From Psychrosphaera sp. F3M07 (GTDB lineage Bacteria > Pseudomonadota > Gammaproteobacteria > Enterobacterales > Alteromonadaceae), in contig NZ_JAHKPJ010000021.1 of the NCBI RefSeq assembly GCF_018860345.1, positions 429,173-493,172 of the forward strand: a DNA stretch of 64,000 bases. The letters are read 5' to 3'. A program made the translations under genes and the position numbers. Below the pieces are notes generated by a model. It was given only the letters and a program-made list of their open reading frames with translations. It was not told where the DNA came from and did no database searches. Positions 1 through 10,333 of this stretch are shown here, piece after piece (within the stretch, counting starts at the first letter, position 1; every line of letters begins with the position of its first letter).

Positions 1-1
1 T

Positions 2-1552
2 GAACTTGAAGATGTTGCTTATAAATATCAGCAAATGTCTATCTTTAGACACAAATTTAAAATGTTAGGTTGCGTGCCTTGGGATCCTGAACTTATTGCT
101 CCAAGAGTTAAAGATTTACAACATTACCTAAATGCTAAAGTATTAAACAAAGGCGATATGGAGTTTAGACGTTTAAGAAGTATTACCTTTTGTGCTCGTA
201 CCGTCGGTAATATTTTGGGACGTGTCAGACCGGGTGTTTTATTAGTGACACCAGGAGACCGCTCAGATGTTCTAGTTGCAGCAGCTCTTGCCGCCATGAA
301 CGGCACCAAACTCGGCGCTATTTTGTTAACCGGTGGCTTTATGCCAGAACCAACTATTTTGAATCTTTGTAAACAAGCATTTGAAACCGGTGTTCCTGTC
401 TTGTCTACCGAAACAGATACATGGGAAACTTCATTATTGTTACAACGCTTTAACATGGAAGTCCCAACCGATGATGAGCAAAGAATAGAACGCGTAAAAG
501 AACATACCGCTAATCATATCTCTAAAGGTTGGATCAAAGACATGATCCAAAATGTTGCTAAGTCTCGAAAATTGTCCCCTGCTGCATTTAGGTATTTATT
601 GGTTGATAAAGCCAAGAAAGTTCAACGTACTGTGGTACTGCCTGAAGGTAACGAGCCTAGAACCATTAAAGCTGCCGCTATCTGCGGACAACGTGGTATC
701 GCCAAATGTGTGTTGTTAGGCGATGCAGAAGAGATCAAATTAGTCGCATCTCAACAAGGTGTTGAGCTTAATGAAAATGTGATCATAGAAAACCCTGCCA
801 AAATCCGTAATCGTTATATTGCACCTATGGTTGAGTTAAGAAAACACAAAGGGTTAACCGAAGTTGTTGCTGAAGAACAATTACAGGACAACGTTGTGCT
901 TGCCTCTATGATGTTAGCGTTAGATGAAGTTGATGGATTAGTGTCTGGTGCTGTGAGTACAACCGCTAATACAATCCGCCCTCCATTACAGTTAGTAAAA
1001 ACAGCACCTAACTCAAAACTGGTGTCATCTATCTTCTTTATGTTATTGCCAGATCAAGTATTAGTTTATGGTGATTGTGCTATTAACCCAGACCCAGACG
1101 CCGAACAGTTAGCCGATATTGCAATTCAATCAGCTGACTCAGCTAAAGCATTTGGTATTGAACCTAAAGTTGCTATGATCAGCTATTCAACTGGTACCTC
1201 TGGTGTAGGTGCGGACGTTGATAAAGTCAGAAAAGCCACTGAGATTGCTAAAAAACTACGACCAGATCTGATTATTGATGGGCCTTTACAATATGATGCT
1301 GCGGTCATGGAAAATGTTGCTAAGAAAAAAGCGCCAAACAGCCCAGTGGCAGGTCAAGCTACAGTGTTTATTTTCCCAGACTTAAATACCGGTAATACCA
1401 CTTATAAAGCGGTACAACGAAGTGCCGATGTAATAAGTATTGGCCCTATGTTGCAAGGCATGAGAAAACCAGTAAATGACTTATCTCGTGGAGCATTAGT
1501 TGATGACATTGTTTACACCATTGCGTTAACTGCAATTCAAGCCGGTGAGTAA
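2..1552 (+). CDS. pta: phosphate acetyltransferase, 5'-truncated by window edge
   Basis: Interconverts acetyl-CoA and acetyl phosphate in the Pta-AckA pathway. The frame is open to the window edge (E-L-E-D-V-A upstream of the first ATG at 35), so about 516 residues are seen of a protein that is usually about 710. The N-terminal P-loop-like domain is mostly missing. Visible are the DRTGG-type regulatory domain (around [15 protein letters not shown]) and the complete PTA catalytic domain from [11 protein letters not shown], with conserved [14 protein letters not shown] and [12 protein letters not shown] segments. A strong terminator follows, so it probably ends its operon (ackA usually lies upstream). 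Confidence 0.95.
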   Translation, partial: ELEDVAYKYQQMSIFRHKFKMLGCVPWDPELIAPRVKDLQHYLNAKVLNKGDMEFRRLRSITFCARTVGNILGRVRPGVLLVTPGDRSDVLVAAALAAMNGTKLGAILLTGGFMPEPTILNLCKQAFETGVPVLSTETDTWETSLLLQRFNMEVPTDDEQRIERVKEHTANHISKGWIKDMIQNVAKSRKLSPAAFRYLLVDKAKKVQRTVVLPEGNEPRTIKAAAICGQRGIAKCVLLGDAEEIKLVASQQGVELNENVIIENPAKIRNRYIAPMVELRKHKGLTEVVAEEQLQDNVVLASMMLALDEVDGLVSGAVSTTANTIRPPLQLVKTAPNSKLVSSIFFMLLPDQVLVYGDCAINPDPDAEQLADIAIQSADSAKAFGIEPKVAMISYSTGTSGVGADVDKVRKATEIAKKLRPDLIIDGPLQYDAAVMENVAKKKAPNSPVAGQATVFIFPDLNTGNTTYKAVQRSADVISIGPMLQGMRKPVNDLSRGALVDDIVYTIALTAIQAGE

Positions 1553-1580
1553 ACTTTAAATTTAATGAGTAAAACATGAT

Positions 1581-1606
1581 AAAAGAGACCTTAACGTCTC
1601 TTTTTG
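1581..1606 (+). terminator. rho-independent terminator after pta
   Basis: Nine-pair stem AAAAGAGAC/GTCTCTTTT with a six-base loop, running into a T tract, 29 bases after the pta stop codon. Confidence 0.85.
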
Positions 1607-1915
1607 TTTATTAACCTTAATATATTTGGTTAATAAGTGGGAGTTAATTGTACGACTGTTCAAAATGTAACACTTTTTAACCCTTTATTTTATCCGTTTA
1701 AAAACAATAGGATACAGACTTACAAATTGGTACTTAACAAAGTTATCCACAGATATTGTGGAAAACATTGGAGTTAATTTTAAAAGCATCATTAAGTAGA
1801 CATAACTTATAGTTTTACTCTTATTAATTTAGCCAATTGATCACTGTTATTTTTGACTAAACATAGTATATTCAACAGATAACGTTTTTAGACTTTTCAA
1901 AAGGATTGTTCATTT
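1607..1915. other. intergenic region with one DnaA-box-like 9-mer
   Basis: No gene seen in this AT-rich stretch. TTATCCACA at 1743-1751 matches the DnaA box consensus, and a degenerate inverted copy (TGTGGAAAA) follows at once. No box cluster or AT-rich 13-mers are seen, so this is not read as an origin. The promoter of the ACT-protein gene should lie near the right end. Confidence 0.35.
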
Positions 1916-2308
1916 ATGCCAAAACAAACTCTACAAGTATTAACAGAAACGTTTTCCGTACATAGTTTTGATCATGAACAGACCGTCCCACCTGAAGTAT
2001 TTGCTTGTCCCATCTATTTTATTAGTAAGACCTACGATGAATTATCAATAGTGTGCCCTACATCGTTAAAATTAGACAGCATTGAACATGAAGATAATTG
2101 GATAGCTTTAGAGGTATTGGGTCCGTTAGGTTTTTCTTTAACCGGAATATTATCAAATATTTCAGGCGTGTTAGCCGCTGCTAATGTCAGTATTTTTGCT
2201 ATTTCTACTTTTGATACCGACTATATATTAGTAAAAAAAGACTCAGTAGCCACCGCTATCAAAGTATTAAGAAAAGACGGTTATAAAGTGTTAACTGACG
2301 CGGCTTAA
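1916..2308 (+). CDS. ACT domain-containing protein
   Basis: A 130-residue protein with a CASTOR-like ACT domain in its second half. The segment GFSLTGILSNISGVLAAANV, followed by SIFAISTFDTDYILVKKD, has the beta-alpha-beta-beta pattern and the small-residue ligand turn of ACT domains that bind amino acids. No catalytic domain is attached, so it is probably a small sensor or regulator. It is the first gene of a tight run with the EIIA-like, YffB-like and dapE genes. The dapE context suggests an amino-acid link, but this is inference. Confidence 0.75.
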   Translation: MPKQTLQVLTETFSVHSFDHEQTVPPEVFACPIYFISKTYDELSIVCPTSLKLDSIEHEDNWIALEVLGPLGFSLTGILSNISGVLAAANVSIFAISTFDTDYILVKKDSVATAIKVLRKDGYKVLTDAA

Positions 2309-2318
2309 CCTCACCAAT

Positions 2319-2852
2319 ATGTTATTACACTCTATAGTTAACTTTACCACTCCTGACTTGGCTAAGGGCATCAAAATTACCGCCCCAGCTACGGGTAAAG
2401 TATTAAATATTGCGGAGTTGGATGGTGAGCAGTCTGCTTATTTAAGCTGTGGAGAAGGTATAGTAATAAAAATGGAGGGGCATCAGGTAAATTCGCCCAT
2501 TAGCGGTACAGTAATAGATATCGTACCTAGTCACGGTAAAATCATCATTCAAGCGAAAAACAAGTTACGCTTCTTATTACAGTTTCCGTTTGAATACACG
2601 AAATTTCATGGCATCGGCATCCAAAACCTGACTTCAATCGGTCAAACGGTTAGGATTAATCAACCTCTTTTACACCTTGATTTATTTCGAATGAATCAAT
2701 ATATCAAACCTGTTTATTTATATTTTATTTTACTCGATGTAACAGCATTTAAGTCGATTGAAGTTTTTCATAAACATGTGCAAATAGGTGCGGATCCTAT
2801 TTTTTCCTTAGTACCAAAACCTGTAACACCTAAAACTATTAAGAAGACGTAA
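2319..2852 (+). CDS. degenerate EIIA-Glc-like PTS protein lacking the phospho-histidine
   Basis: A 177-residue protein that aligns along its length with EIIA-Glc (Crr): APATGKVLNI, GEGIVIKMEG, NSPISGTVIDI, and the GQTVRINQPLLHLDL tail. The first active-site histidine is kept (His72, PSHGK). The phospho-acceptor, normally in VHFGID, falls on LQFPFE, with Gln88 in its place. It should therefore not accept phosphate from HPr. It carries about 25 extra C-terminal residues. It sits 10 bases after the ACT gene and 5 before the reductase gene, so it is probably co-transcribed. A regulatory role in the manner of unphosphorylated EIIA is possible but unproven. Confidence 0.75.
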   Translation: MLLHSIVNFTTPDLAKGIKITAPATGKVLNIAELDGEQSAYLSCGEGIVIKMEGHQVNSPISGTVIDIVPSHGKIIIQAKNKLRFLLQFPFEYTKFHGIGIQNLTSIGQTVRINQPLLHLDLFRMNQYIKPVYLYFILLDVTAFKSIEVFHKHVQIGADPIFSLVPKPVTPKTIKKT

Positions 2853-2857
2853 TTATT

Positions 2858-3205
2858 ATGATCACTATGTATGGCATTAAAAACTGCGACACCATTAAAA
2901 AAGCAAAAAAATGGTTAGATAATCAGCAAATTGAATACACATTTCATGATTATCGTGTGGATGGTCTTGATGAACAGTGGTTGCAGAGTGCCTGTCAAAC
3001 ATTGGGATGGGAACTAGTATTGAACAAACGTGGAACCACGTTTCGTCAATTAGACAGTGAAATCAAAGAGAACTTAACTGAGTCCAGCGCCATAGAACAA
3101 ATGCTATTGGCTCCAGCTATGATCAAACGCCCTATTTTAATCGTTGACAACCAATTACACATTGGCTTTAAAGACACTCAATACGCAGAAATATTTAACC
3201 GATAG
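2858..3205 (+). CDS. ArsC/Spx-family reductase, YffB-like
   Basis: A 115-residue thioredoxin-fold protein of the ArsC superfamily, YffB branch: N-terminal [17 protein letters not shown] with a single cysteine in the arsenate-reductase position (NCDT), then [10 protein letters not shown] and the IKRPILI cis-proline segment. The next gene is dapE, the same order as yffB-dapE in enterobacteria. The substrate of YffB proteins is not settled, and arsenate reduction is not implied by the context. Confidence 0.88.
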   Translation: MITMYGIKNCDTIKKAKKWLDNQQIEYTFHDYRVDGLDEQWLQSACQTLGWELVLNKRGTTFRQLDSEIKENLTESSAIEQMLLAPAMIKRPILIVDNQLHIGFKDTQYAEIFNR

Positions 3206-3216
3206 GATCGATTAAG

Positions 3217-4353
3217 ATGCAACCATTATCAGAAACCGTTGAATTAGCTAAAGCCCTAATAAGTAAAGAATCGGTGACCCCAGAAGACGCAGGATGCCAA
3301 CAATTAATGGCTTCACGTCTAGAAAAACTGGGGTTTAATATTGAATCGTTATTTTATGTCGACACATTAAACATGTGGGCACGCAAAGGTACCCAAGACC
3401 CAGTATTTTGTTTTGCAGGTCATACAGATGTAGTACCAACAGGTGATGTGGCTAAATGGACAACGCCTCCGTTTGAACCCACTATTATAGACGGTATGTT
3501 ATATGGTCGTGGTGCTGCGGATATGAAAGGCAGTTTAGCGGCTATGGTAGTGGCCACTGAAAATTTTGTAAAAAAACACCCAGATCACAAAGGCTCTATT
3601 GCATATTTAATTACCAGTGATGAAGAAGGTCCATTCATTAATGGCACCATGAAAGTGATAGACACTTTAGAAAAACGAAATGAAAAAATAACATGGTGTT
3701 TAGTGGGTGAACCATCCAGTACTAATTATTGTGGTGATATCGTTAAAAATGGACGTCGTGGTTCATTAACCGGTGACTTAACCATCAATGGTGTGCAAGG
3801 TCATGTGGCCTACCCTCATTTAGCGGATAATCCAGTTCACAATGTTGCTCATGCATTGTTTGAATTAACCGAAATAAAGTGGGATGAAGGTAATGATTAT
3901 TTCCCACCAACCAGTTTTCAGATCTCAAATATAAATGGTGGCACCGGTGCTGGTAATGTTATCCCTGGGGAATTAGACATAATGTTTAATTTCCGTTATT
4001 CCACTGAGGTTACAGCAGAACAACTAGTAGAAACTGTTGAAAATTTGTTTGATAAACACGAACTCAACTATAAATTAGATTGGACCTTTAATGGTCTGCC
4101 ATTTTTAACCGATACAGGCACATTTATTGATGCGGTCAGTGGTGCAATTAAAGATGTTACCGGAAAAGATCCTATTTTATCCACTTCTGGAGGCACATCG
4201 GATGGTCGCTTTATCGCACCAACGGGGGCACAAGTAATCGAATTGGGACCATGTAACGCTACTATTCATAAGTTAAATGAATGTGTTGGAGTTGATGAAC
4301 TTGACCAACTAACATTAATGTATGAAAAAATATTAGAACGTACTTTGTTATAA
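3217..4353 (+). CDS. dapE: succinyl-diaminopimelate desuccinylase
   Basis: Hydrolyses N-succinyl-LL-2,6-diaminopimelate to LL-diaminopimelate in lysine and peptidoglycan precursor synthesis; cytoplasmic di-zinc M20 enzyme. At 378 residues it is the usual length. It shows the metal-binding GHTDVVP and [10 protein letters not shown] motifs, the catalytic glutamate in SDEEG, the dimerisation-domain [10 protein letters not shown] segment and C-terminal [11 protein letters not shown]. It starts 11 bases after the reductase gene with GATCGA before the ATG, and is read as part of the same operon. Confidence 0.97.
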   Translation: MQPLSETVELAKALISKESVTPEDAGCQQLMASRLEKLGFNIESLFYVDTLNMWARKGTQDPVFCFAGHTDVVPTGDVAKWTTPPFEPTIIDGMLYGRGAADMKGSLAAMVVATENFVKKHPDHKGSIAYLITSDEEGPFINGTMKVIDTLEKRNEKITWCLVGEPSSTNYCGDIVKNGRRGSLTGDLTINGVQGHVAYPHLADNPVHNVAHALFELTEIKWDEGNDYFPPTSFQISNINGGTGAGNVIPGELDIMFNFRYSTEVTAEQLVETVENLFDKHELNYKLDWTFNGLPFLTDTGTFIDAVSGAIKDVTGKDPILSTSGGTSDGRFIAPTGAQVIELGPCNATIHKLNECVGVDELDQLTLMYEKILERTLL

Positions 4354-4425
4354 TTGCTTATTGTTTCACCCGATTTTACAAAACCCATTTGAATAACATT
4401 ACTGTTAATTATCTTTGGAATATAA

Positions 4426-5127
4426 ATGTCATTTAAGCTAAATACTGCAGAGATACTAGGTACTTGTTCAGATCATATTGTGGAGATAGAGCAAGGTATT
4501 TTTGTACACGCTGAAATGGCAAACAGCTATAATCACTTACAACAAGAGGCCAAACTCGCTGGCCTCGATATTTGTATCGCATCTGGTTTCAGAAACTTTG
4601 AACGACAGTTACACATTTGGAATGCCAAATTTAATGGTCTCAGACCCATTTTAGATAGACAACAACGGTCGATAGACACCTCGTCATTATCTGAATGGGA
4701 AATTGTACAAGCGATTTTAACTTACTCTGCACTTCCGGGAACCAGTCGACATCATTGGGGTACTGATATAGATATTTATGATAAGAATGCAGTTCCCAGT
4801 GATTATCAATTACAACTGGTACCCAGTGAGTATCACCAGGGACCATTTAATGCCCTTTCAAATTGGATAATAAAAAACAGCCATAAATTCGGGTTTTATT
4901 TGCCATATCAGAGTAATAATTCTGGGGTTGCCCCAGAACCTTGGCATATATCTTACCAGCCACTATCATCAATGTATCAAGATAGATTAAAACAAGATCC
5001 TCAATGCCTTATCGACTGTTTAAGTCAGAGTAATATTGCAGGTAAACAATCTATTCTTGAAAACCTAGAATATATATTAACGCATTATGTCTTTAATATA
5101 AGTTCAGCTAATGGGGTAACTTTATGA
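4426..5127 (+). CDS. M15-family D-alanyl-D-alanine carboxypeptidase-like metallopeptidase
   Basis: A 233-residue VanY/M15-type zinc peptidase. The zinc motif SRHHWGTDIDI (HxxxxxxD) and the downstream PEPWHISY (catalytic and zinc ligand region) are both intact, and ASGFRNFERQ is the usual substrate-site segment. It should cut D-Ala-D-Ala or related peptides of peptidoglycan. No signal peptide is evident, so a cytoplasmic place in muropeptide recycling is possible. Its stop codon overlaps the start of the next small gene (ATGA), which suggests translational coupling. Confidence 0.88.
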   Translation: MSFKLNTAEILGTCSDHIVEIEQGIFVHAEMANSYNHLQQEAKLAGLDICIASGFRNFERQLHIWNAKFNGLRPILDRQQRSIDTSSLSEWEIVQAILTYSALPGTSRHHWGTDIDIYDKNAVPSDYQLQLVPSEYHQGPFNALSNWIIKNSHKFGFYLPYQSNNSGVAPEPWHISYQPLSSMYQDRLKQDPQCLIDCLSQSNIAGKQSILENLEYILTHYVFNISSANGVTL

Positions 5128-5291
5128 ATATACTCGCAATAATTATTATCGTATTAGTTCTTGGAATGGTGGTTGGTAATATCATGCTGCTCAAGCATAC
5201 CGCTAAGTTTTCAATGAAACGTTTAAACCAAGATCCTATCGAAATAGCAAAAGAAACATTAGCCCAGCGTAAACAAGATCAAGACAAATAA
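5124..5291 (+). CDS. small membrane protein, DUF2897-like
   Basis: A 55-residue protein starting in an ATGA overlap with the M15 peptidase gene. It has one N-terminal membrane helix (ILAIIIIVLVLGMVVGNIML) and a charged tail with DPIEIAKETLAQRK. It fits the DUF2897 family of small gammaproteobacterial membrane proteins. Function is unknown. The overlap implies co-translation with the peptidase and perhaps a shared envelope role. Confidence 0.75.
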   Translation: MNILAIIIIVLVLGMVVGNIMLLKHTAKFSMKRLNQDPIEIAKETLAQRKQDQDK

Positions 5292-5461
5292 TTCCGCCCA
5301 TAAAGTAAAATATTCAAGTTAGTATGGTTATCGCCGTTAACTAAGTATATATTGCAAATAAAACGATTGTTTTAGGCATAAATAACAATAACAGCCTAAA
5401 CTTGTATTGTTTTAAACAATTACATGCAATTAAAGACTTTTACAATCACAGGGGTTGTTTT

Positions 5462-7786
5462 GTGGCGCTTCATTTTACAGTAAAACAAAGGTTATTAGCA
5501 TTATCCATTGGGTTATCACTTATTCCATTGTCATTAGGTGTTTGGTTCACTGGGCAAATTTCTCTCGACTTAATTCAACAGTCACTCAATACATCTAACC
5601 AAAACTTGCTTGTCTCTATCCGGGAAAATAAAAAACAACAAATAAGTAATTATTTAGAAAATATAAAAGGCCAGATCTCAACTTACGCCAGTAATGAGAT
5701 GGTGGTAGCAGCGTTAGATGAATTTGCATTTTCGTTTGAAGATTATGTCAGTGAATATAAAGCGCCCAACGATGATTTAACTCAGTTTTATAACACTGAG
5801 TTTAAAAACAAATACACTAGTATTAATAAAACCGACATTAATGTTTCATCTATCATTCCGGATCCAGACAGCACAGCTTACAGTATTCAAACCTCATATT
5901 TAGCGCACAATGACAACCCTATTGGCAGTAAAGATCAACTGGAACTTGCCAAAGACAGCACTACCTACAGTAAAGTCCATCAGACTTACCATACTAGTAT
6001 TCGTAAATACTTAGAGGAGTTTGGGTTTTACGATATTTTTATTGTAAGTATCGATACAGGTGATGTGTTGTACTCCGTGGCCAAAGAAATAGATTTTGCC
6101 ACTAACTTAAATGATGGTGCATTTGCACAAAGTGGGTTAGGTAAAGCGTTTCATGGAGCAAAAGATTTAGCAGAAGGTGAAATATATACCACCCGATTTG
6201 AAGCCTACCAGCCGTCATATAATGCCCAAGCTGCATTTATGGCCAGCCCTATCTATGATCAGGGCCAAAGTTTAGGCGTATTAATATTTCAACTTCCGGT
6301 TGATCGTATTTCCAATATCATGACCAATGACAAACAATGGGAAACCGTAGGACTTGGTGCTACAGGTGAGACTTATTTAGTTGGTGCTGACAAAACGCTT
6401 CGTAGTGAAAGTCGGTTGTTATTAGAACAGCCATCCCATTATTTTGACGTATTAAAACATACTAACCAAAGCGCCCAAGCCGACTTAATTAAGAAACTAG
6501 GCAGTGCCGTTGGTATACACACAATAGATACTAAAGGTGTGGCGTTAGCATTAGATAAACAATCTGGTTTCACCCAATATACAGGTTATAAAAACACCCC
6601 AGTCCTTTCGGCTTACACATATATTAACTCTGGTGGTGAAACTTGGGCTTTAATTGCTGAGATTGAAAATAAAGAAGCCTTTTCTACCTTTAATAATTTA
6701 AAAGCCGAATTGTCTTATATGTCGGTTATTACCGTGATCATATTTTTAATTGTTGGCAGTGTTCTGGGTTATTTAGTGGCTAAACAAATTAGCAAACATT
6801 TAAATAATTTATCCGCCATCATGAACGACATTGCTAAAGGAAATGGCGATTTAACTGCAAAAATAGATTATAACGGCATCAATGAATTTGGTGATATATC
6901 ACGAGCATTTAACGAGATAATCAGTAAGTTCCATTCCATCATTTATGACATTAGAAACACGTCAAAACAGATCTTGGTTGAGTCTGACGTCGTTTTAGGT
7001 GGCGCAAAAGAAAGCCAAGATATTATTTTGTCGCAAAGCGATGCAACCCGAAATACCGTCACGGCTTTAGAACAATTTGAAGCATCTATTGCAACGGTTT
7101 CTCAAATCAGTGACGAAAGTCAATCTATCAGTATTGAAGTAGTTAAAGAATGTGAAAGTAGCAGTGAAAATGCTGCACTCGCCACTGATGATATCCGGTT
7201 ATTAATGACCACTCTGCAAGAGGCTTCACAAGTCGTAAATGAATTAAATATTGAAGTGCAAGATATTACTTCAGTGCTTGATGTCATTACCTCTATTGCG
7301 GATCAAACCAATTTACTTGCGTTAAACGCCGCTATTGAAGCTGCGCGCGCTGGCGAACATGGCCGTGGATTTAGTGTTGTGGCTGATGAAGTAAGAAGCT
7401 TAGCGAAACGAACGCAAGAGTCGACCGTTGAGATCCAGAAAAAATTAGAGGTGTTGGACAACACTACAAGTGGCGTGGTATCAAGTATGGATAATGCAAC
7501 CAATATTGCAGATAAAGGCGTTAAACGTGTATTAGACCTGAAGGATACTATTGATGGGCTAACTGACAGAATTCATCAAATGGAGCAACTGATAGCTTCC
7601 GTTGCGACTGCAACCGATGAACAAACTCAAACCATCGGCGAGATAAATCGAAATATGAGTTTGATTGATACTCAATCTAAAGAAGTTGCACAAAAATCAG
7701 TTGAAAACGAACAAGCCTCCATGAAATTAACTGAAGTTTCTAAGAATATAAATCGACAAGTATCGACTTTTAAATTGCACGATTAA
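5462..7786 (+). CDS. methyl-accepting chemotaxis protein
   Basis: A transmembrane chemoreceptor of about 774 residues. I chose the GTG at 5462 because AGGGG lies 8 bases upstream and the frame has no ATG before the first membrane helix ([19 protein letters not shown]). Then come a long periplasmic sensor region (Cache-like), a second helix ([19 protein letters not shown]), a HAMP segment ([23 protein letters not shown]) and the signalling hairpin with [19 protein letters not shown]. No pentapeptide CheR tether is seen at the end (FKLHD). The ligand cannot be told. It stands alone, with a terminator behind it. Confidence 0.93.
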   Translation: MALHFTVKQRLLALSIGLSLIPLSLGVWFTGQISLDLIQQSLNTSNQNLLVSIRENKKQQISNYLENIKGQISTYASNEMVVAALDEFAFSFEDYVSEYKAPNDDLTQFYNTEFKNKYTSINKTDINVSSIIPDPDSTAYSIQTSYLAHNDNPIGSKDQLELAKDSTTYSKVHQTYHTSIRKYLEEFGFYDIFIVSIDTGDVLYSVAKEIDFATNLNDGAFAQSGLGKAFHGAKDLAEGEIYTTRFEAYQPSYNAQAAFMASPIYDQGQSLGVLIFQLPVDRISNIMTNDKQWETVGLGATGETYLVGADKTLRSESRLLLEQPSHYFDVLKHTNQSAQADLIKKLGSAVGIHTIDTKGVALALDKQSGFTQYTGYKNTPVLSAYTYINSGGETWALIAEIENKEAFSTFNNLKAELSYMSVITVIIFLIVGSVLGYLVAKQISKHLNNLSAIMNDIAKGNGDLTAKIDYNGINEFGDISRAFNEIISKFHSIIYDIRNTSKQILVESDVVLGGAKESQDIILSQSDATRNTVTALEQFEASIATVSQISDESQSISIEVVKECESSSENAALATDDIRLLMTTLQEASQVVNELNIEVQDITSVLDVITSIADQTNLLALNAAIEAARAGEHGRGFSVVADEVRSLAKRTQESTVEIQKKLEVLDNTTSGVVSSMDNATNIADKGVKRVLDLKDTIDGLTDRIHQMEQLIASVATATDEQTQTIGEINRNMSLIDTQSKEVAQKSVENEQASMKLTEVSKNINRQVSTFKLHD

Positions 7787-7804
7787 TTCAGTCACCTTGT
7801 TCAA

Positions 7805-7835
7805 GTGGATATTAATTACGATATCCACATTTTAT
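7805..7835. terminator. terminator between convergent genes
   Basis: Eight-pair stem GTGGATAT/ATATCCAC with an eight-base loop and a T-rich tail on the + side, placed between the chemoreceptor gene and the convergent binding-protein gene. Confidence 0.7.
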
Positions 7836-7843
7836 TATTTAAG

Positions 7844-8485
7844 TTAGTCCTTTAACTTTTTAATTATCTGTTTTTGCACTTTCTCTGCAAGCTCTTTATG
7901 TTTGATATTTAATACATGAAAACCTTTCTCTTCATATAAAAAGAAACGCTCTGCTTTAGCAAACACAAGATTTACATCATTCCTTTCACTAGAAAATGGA
8001 TAGATCATGTATTTAATACGGTTATGAGTAAATAGCTTTTCCAAAACCGTAATAGAGGTCATTGTTTCTATACTGGCTTTAATATCTAAATTTTGTGACT
8101 TCTTCACTACTGAAGCCATAAATATAGTGTTCTCAGGATCTTCTAAAACACTAGGTGTACAATCAAGCCCTTGTTGACATAACAGATATTGTTTAACGGT
8201 TATAAGTGGAGGCTCTACGACAATCATGTTTTCAACACTGGATAAATTAGCCTCTGAATATGCTAATGCCCCATCAATTAAACCGCTCTGTAATGATACT
8301 TCTGAACGTTCTCCAGAAATATATACAAAATCTAAATTTATGCCTAGTTCTGCATAAATATTACGTAATAACGGTTCGTAATAATCAATAACGGTTGGAT
8401 GGTTTATAGAAGCAAAGACTAAGTTTTTTTGTGTTAAAGCAGATGTATTTACAGTAAATAATAATAAAATTAACAACCAACGCAT
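7844..8485 (-). CDS. periplasmic solute-binding-like protein (SBP_bac_3 type)
   Basis: A 213-residue protein with an N-terminal signal peptide (MRWLLILLLFTVNTSALT) and weak resemblance to amino-acid-type periplasmic binding domains: EPLLRNIYAELGINLDFVYI near the start and LIDGALAYSEANLSSV, then a C-terminal helix. It is shorter than typical members (about 250) and has no ABC permease beside it. Such orphan proteins in this group are often sensors or unassigned. It is convergent with a chemoreceptor, but a functional link is only a guess. Confidence 0.6.
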   Translation of the reverse strand: MRWLLILLLFTVNTSALTQKNLVFASINHPTVIDYYEPLLRNIYAELGINLDFVYISGERSEVSLQSGLIDGALAYSEANLSSVENMIVVEPPLITVKQYLLCQQGLDCTPSVLEDPENTIFMASVVKKSQNLDIKASIETMTSITVLEKLFTHNRIKYMIYPFSSERNDVNLVFAKAERFFLYEEKGFHVLNIKHKELAEKVQKQIIKKLKD

Positions 8486-8618
8486 AATTATATACCTTTA
8501 ACTTTATCTATTAGAGATTATAACTAAGTATGATGAATAAGAATAAGATTTCCATCTTAAATTCAGATATTTAGAGGTAAAATTACATATCAGTTTTGTT
8601 TTTTATTCATATATCAAC

Positions 8619-9656
8619 TTATTTTCCTTTAAAGGACCTACTGGCGTTTTGCACCGATTTAATTAATTTGCCAAAAGACTTATCTTTGAGTCTAGTCTCA
8701 GCGATAGAAGCGCCATTACGTTCTTGTTCTTTTAATAACTTATAATAGTTATCTAATCGTCGTTGATCTAAACTTTCATTTTCTAAAGCGTTAATAACCG
8801 CACAGTGTGGCTCAGTTATATGTTTGCAGTCAGAAAAGCGACATTGTTTGGTTAAGGCTACGATATCTGAGAAGGTCTCTTCTACCCCGGCTTCACAATC
8901 TGCAATTTGTAACTCTCTCACCCCTGGTGTATCAAGTAATAAGGCACCCGTTGGCATAATGTGTAACGAACGAGCTGTCGTGGTGTGACGCCCTTTACTG
9001 TCATCTTCACGAATACCAGCTGTGTCTTGTGTTTGCTGTTGCATCAAGGTGTTCACCAAAGTGGATTTACCTACGCCAGAACTCCCCACAAAAGCAACAG
9101 TTTTACCTAACGTTAACCAAGGACTTAAGGAGACAACACTATCAGTATCTAACGCATTAACAGTTTCAACCATTAAAAATGGGTCGATACTATTTACTTG
9201 TGATCTGTATTCATCTAAATCGTTACATTGATCGGCTTTGGTTAAAACAATCACAGGTTCACAGCCACTATCGTGGGCTATGGCTAAATATCGTTCAATT
9301 CGATTTAAATTAAAGTCGTCATTTAATGAATTTACGATGAATAAAGTATCCACATTGGCAGCTATCAGTTGTTCTTCAACTTTAGAACCTGCAGCCTTAC
9401 GAGAAAGCACAGTACTGCGTTCTAACAGTCTGACAAATTCGTGATGTTCTGACATTACTAACCAGTCACCAACGGTCATGGTTGGCATATTAGGCCTTAT
9501 TTCTAAAGGTATATCCTGACTTTCAGTTTGAATAAGGTAGTGGGTTCTATGATGTTCAAATACACGAGCAAACAGACAAGTCTCAAGTTCTTCAAGACTG
9601 ATCTGTTGTTGGAACGTCCCCTGCCAACCCAATTGATTTAGTGTGTACTGGTTCAT
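8619..9656 (-). CDS. rsgA: small ribosomal subunit biogenesis GTPase RsgA
   Basis: A 345-residue circularly permuted GTPase that helps mature the 30S subunit. The motifs run in the permuted order: G4 TKAD at 139-142, then P-loop GSSGVGKST at 191-199, then G3 DTPG. An OB-type N-terminal region precedes them and a zinc-binding C-terminal domain follows (CRFSDCKHITEPHC). Its start overlaps the stop of yaeQ. It is not next to orn, the usual neighbour in enterobacteria, so the genome could hold a second copy. Confidence 0.94.
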   Translation of the reverse strand: MNQYTLNQLGWQGTFQQQISLEELETCLFARVFEHHRTHYLIQTESQDIPLEIRPNMPTMTVGDWLVMSEHHEFVRLLERSTVLSRKAAGSKVEEQLIAANVDTLFIVNSLNDDFNLNRIERYLAIAHDSGCEPVIVLTKADQCNDLDEYRSQVNSIDPFLMVETVNALDTDSVVSLSPWLTLGKTVAFVGSSGVGKSTLVNTLMQQQTQDTAGIREDDSKGRHTTTARSLHIMPTGALLLDTPGVRELQIADCEAGVEETFSDIVALTKQCRFSDCKHITEPHCAVINALENESLDQRRLDNYYKLLKEQERNGASIAETRLKDKSFGKLIKSVQNASRSFKGK

Positions 9657-10189
9657 AAAAGGGCTTCTGAACTCACTTCAATGTTTTGATTATTGATATT
9701 TAACCACATTTGACCGTCTTGGATAGTCACTTGTATCTGCATATTACGTTCAGTTAAACCAGATAATTCACTCGCTAACTCAGGAGGTAATGTCACAACG
9801 GATAAGTTATTACGTTGGGATAGTTTATTCTGCTCCTTTTTCCACCAAACATTAAAGCTATTGTCGGCATAGGAATAGATCATCATTTTTTTTGATTGGT
9901 TACAGCCCTTTTTTATACGTTGTTCAGACGGTTGTCCTAGTTCAATCCATAACTCAATCTCGTCAGTATAATTTTTTTGCCATAAGTCTGGCTCTTCATC
10001 ATCACTAATGCCTTTACTAAAACTTAAAAACTCATGGGCATTATGAATAAAGGCAATTAAACGCAACATCATTCTTTCGTCAGTTTCTGACGGATGTCTG
10101 GCTAAGGTTAAGTTATGATCTTGATAATAGTTTCTGTCCATATCTGAAATAGATATTTCAGCTTTGAAAATGGTAGCTTTTTGCGCCAT
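9653..10189 (-). CDS. yaeQ: YaeQ family protein
   Basis: A 178-residue protein with the YaeQ layout: N-terminal ATIFKAEISISDMDRNYY, RHPSETDERMMLRLIAFIHNA, DEIELWIELGQPSE and the central lysine-rich strand. The family has a PD-(D/E)XK nuclease-like fold and no agreed function. It overlaps rsgA by four bases (ATGA), so the two are almost surely co-transcribed. Confidence 0.92.
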   Translation of the reverse strand: MAQKATIFKAEISISDMDRNYYQDHNLTLARHPSETDERMMLRLIAFIHNAHEFLSFSKGISDDEEPDLWQKNYTDEIELWIELGQPSEQRIKKGCNQSKKMMIYSYADNSFNVWWKKEQNKLSQRNNLSVVTLPPELASELSGLTERNMQIQVTIQDGQMWLNINNQNIEVSSEALL

Positions 10190-10333
10190 TAGGGTTCTTC
10201 TTTTGATAAATTATTGTTACAACGTCATATAAACCAATGATAACACCCAGATGGCGAACAATATAATGACAATATGATTATTTAATTCATTAGATGATTG
10301 GTTAACTGGCTAAATACAGTAGTCAATCATTTG

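Noticed and set aside
1607-1915. Replication origin near the DnaA box
   Set aside because: Only one good box, no clustered boxes, no dnaA, gidA or rpmH genes nearby.
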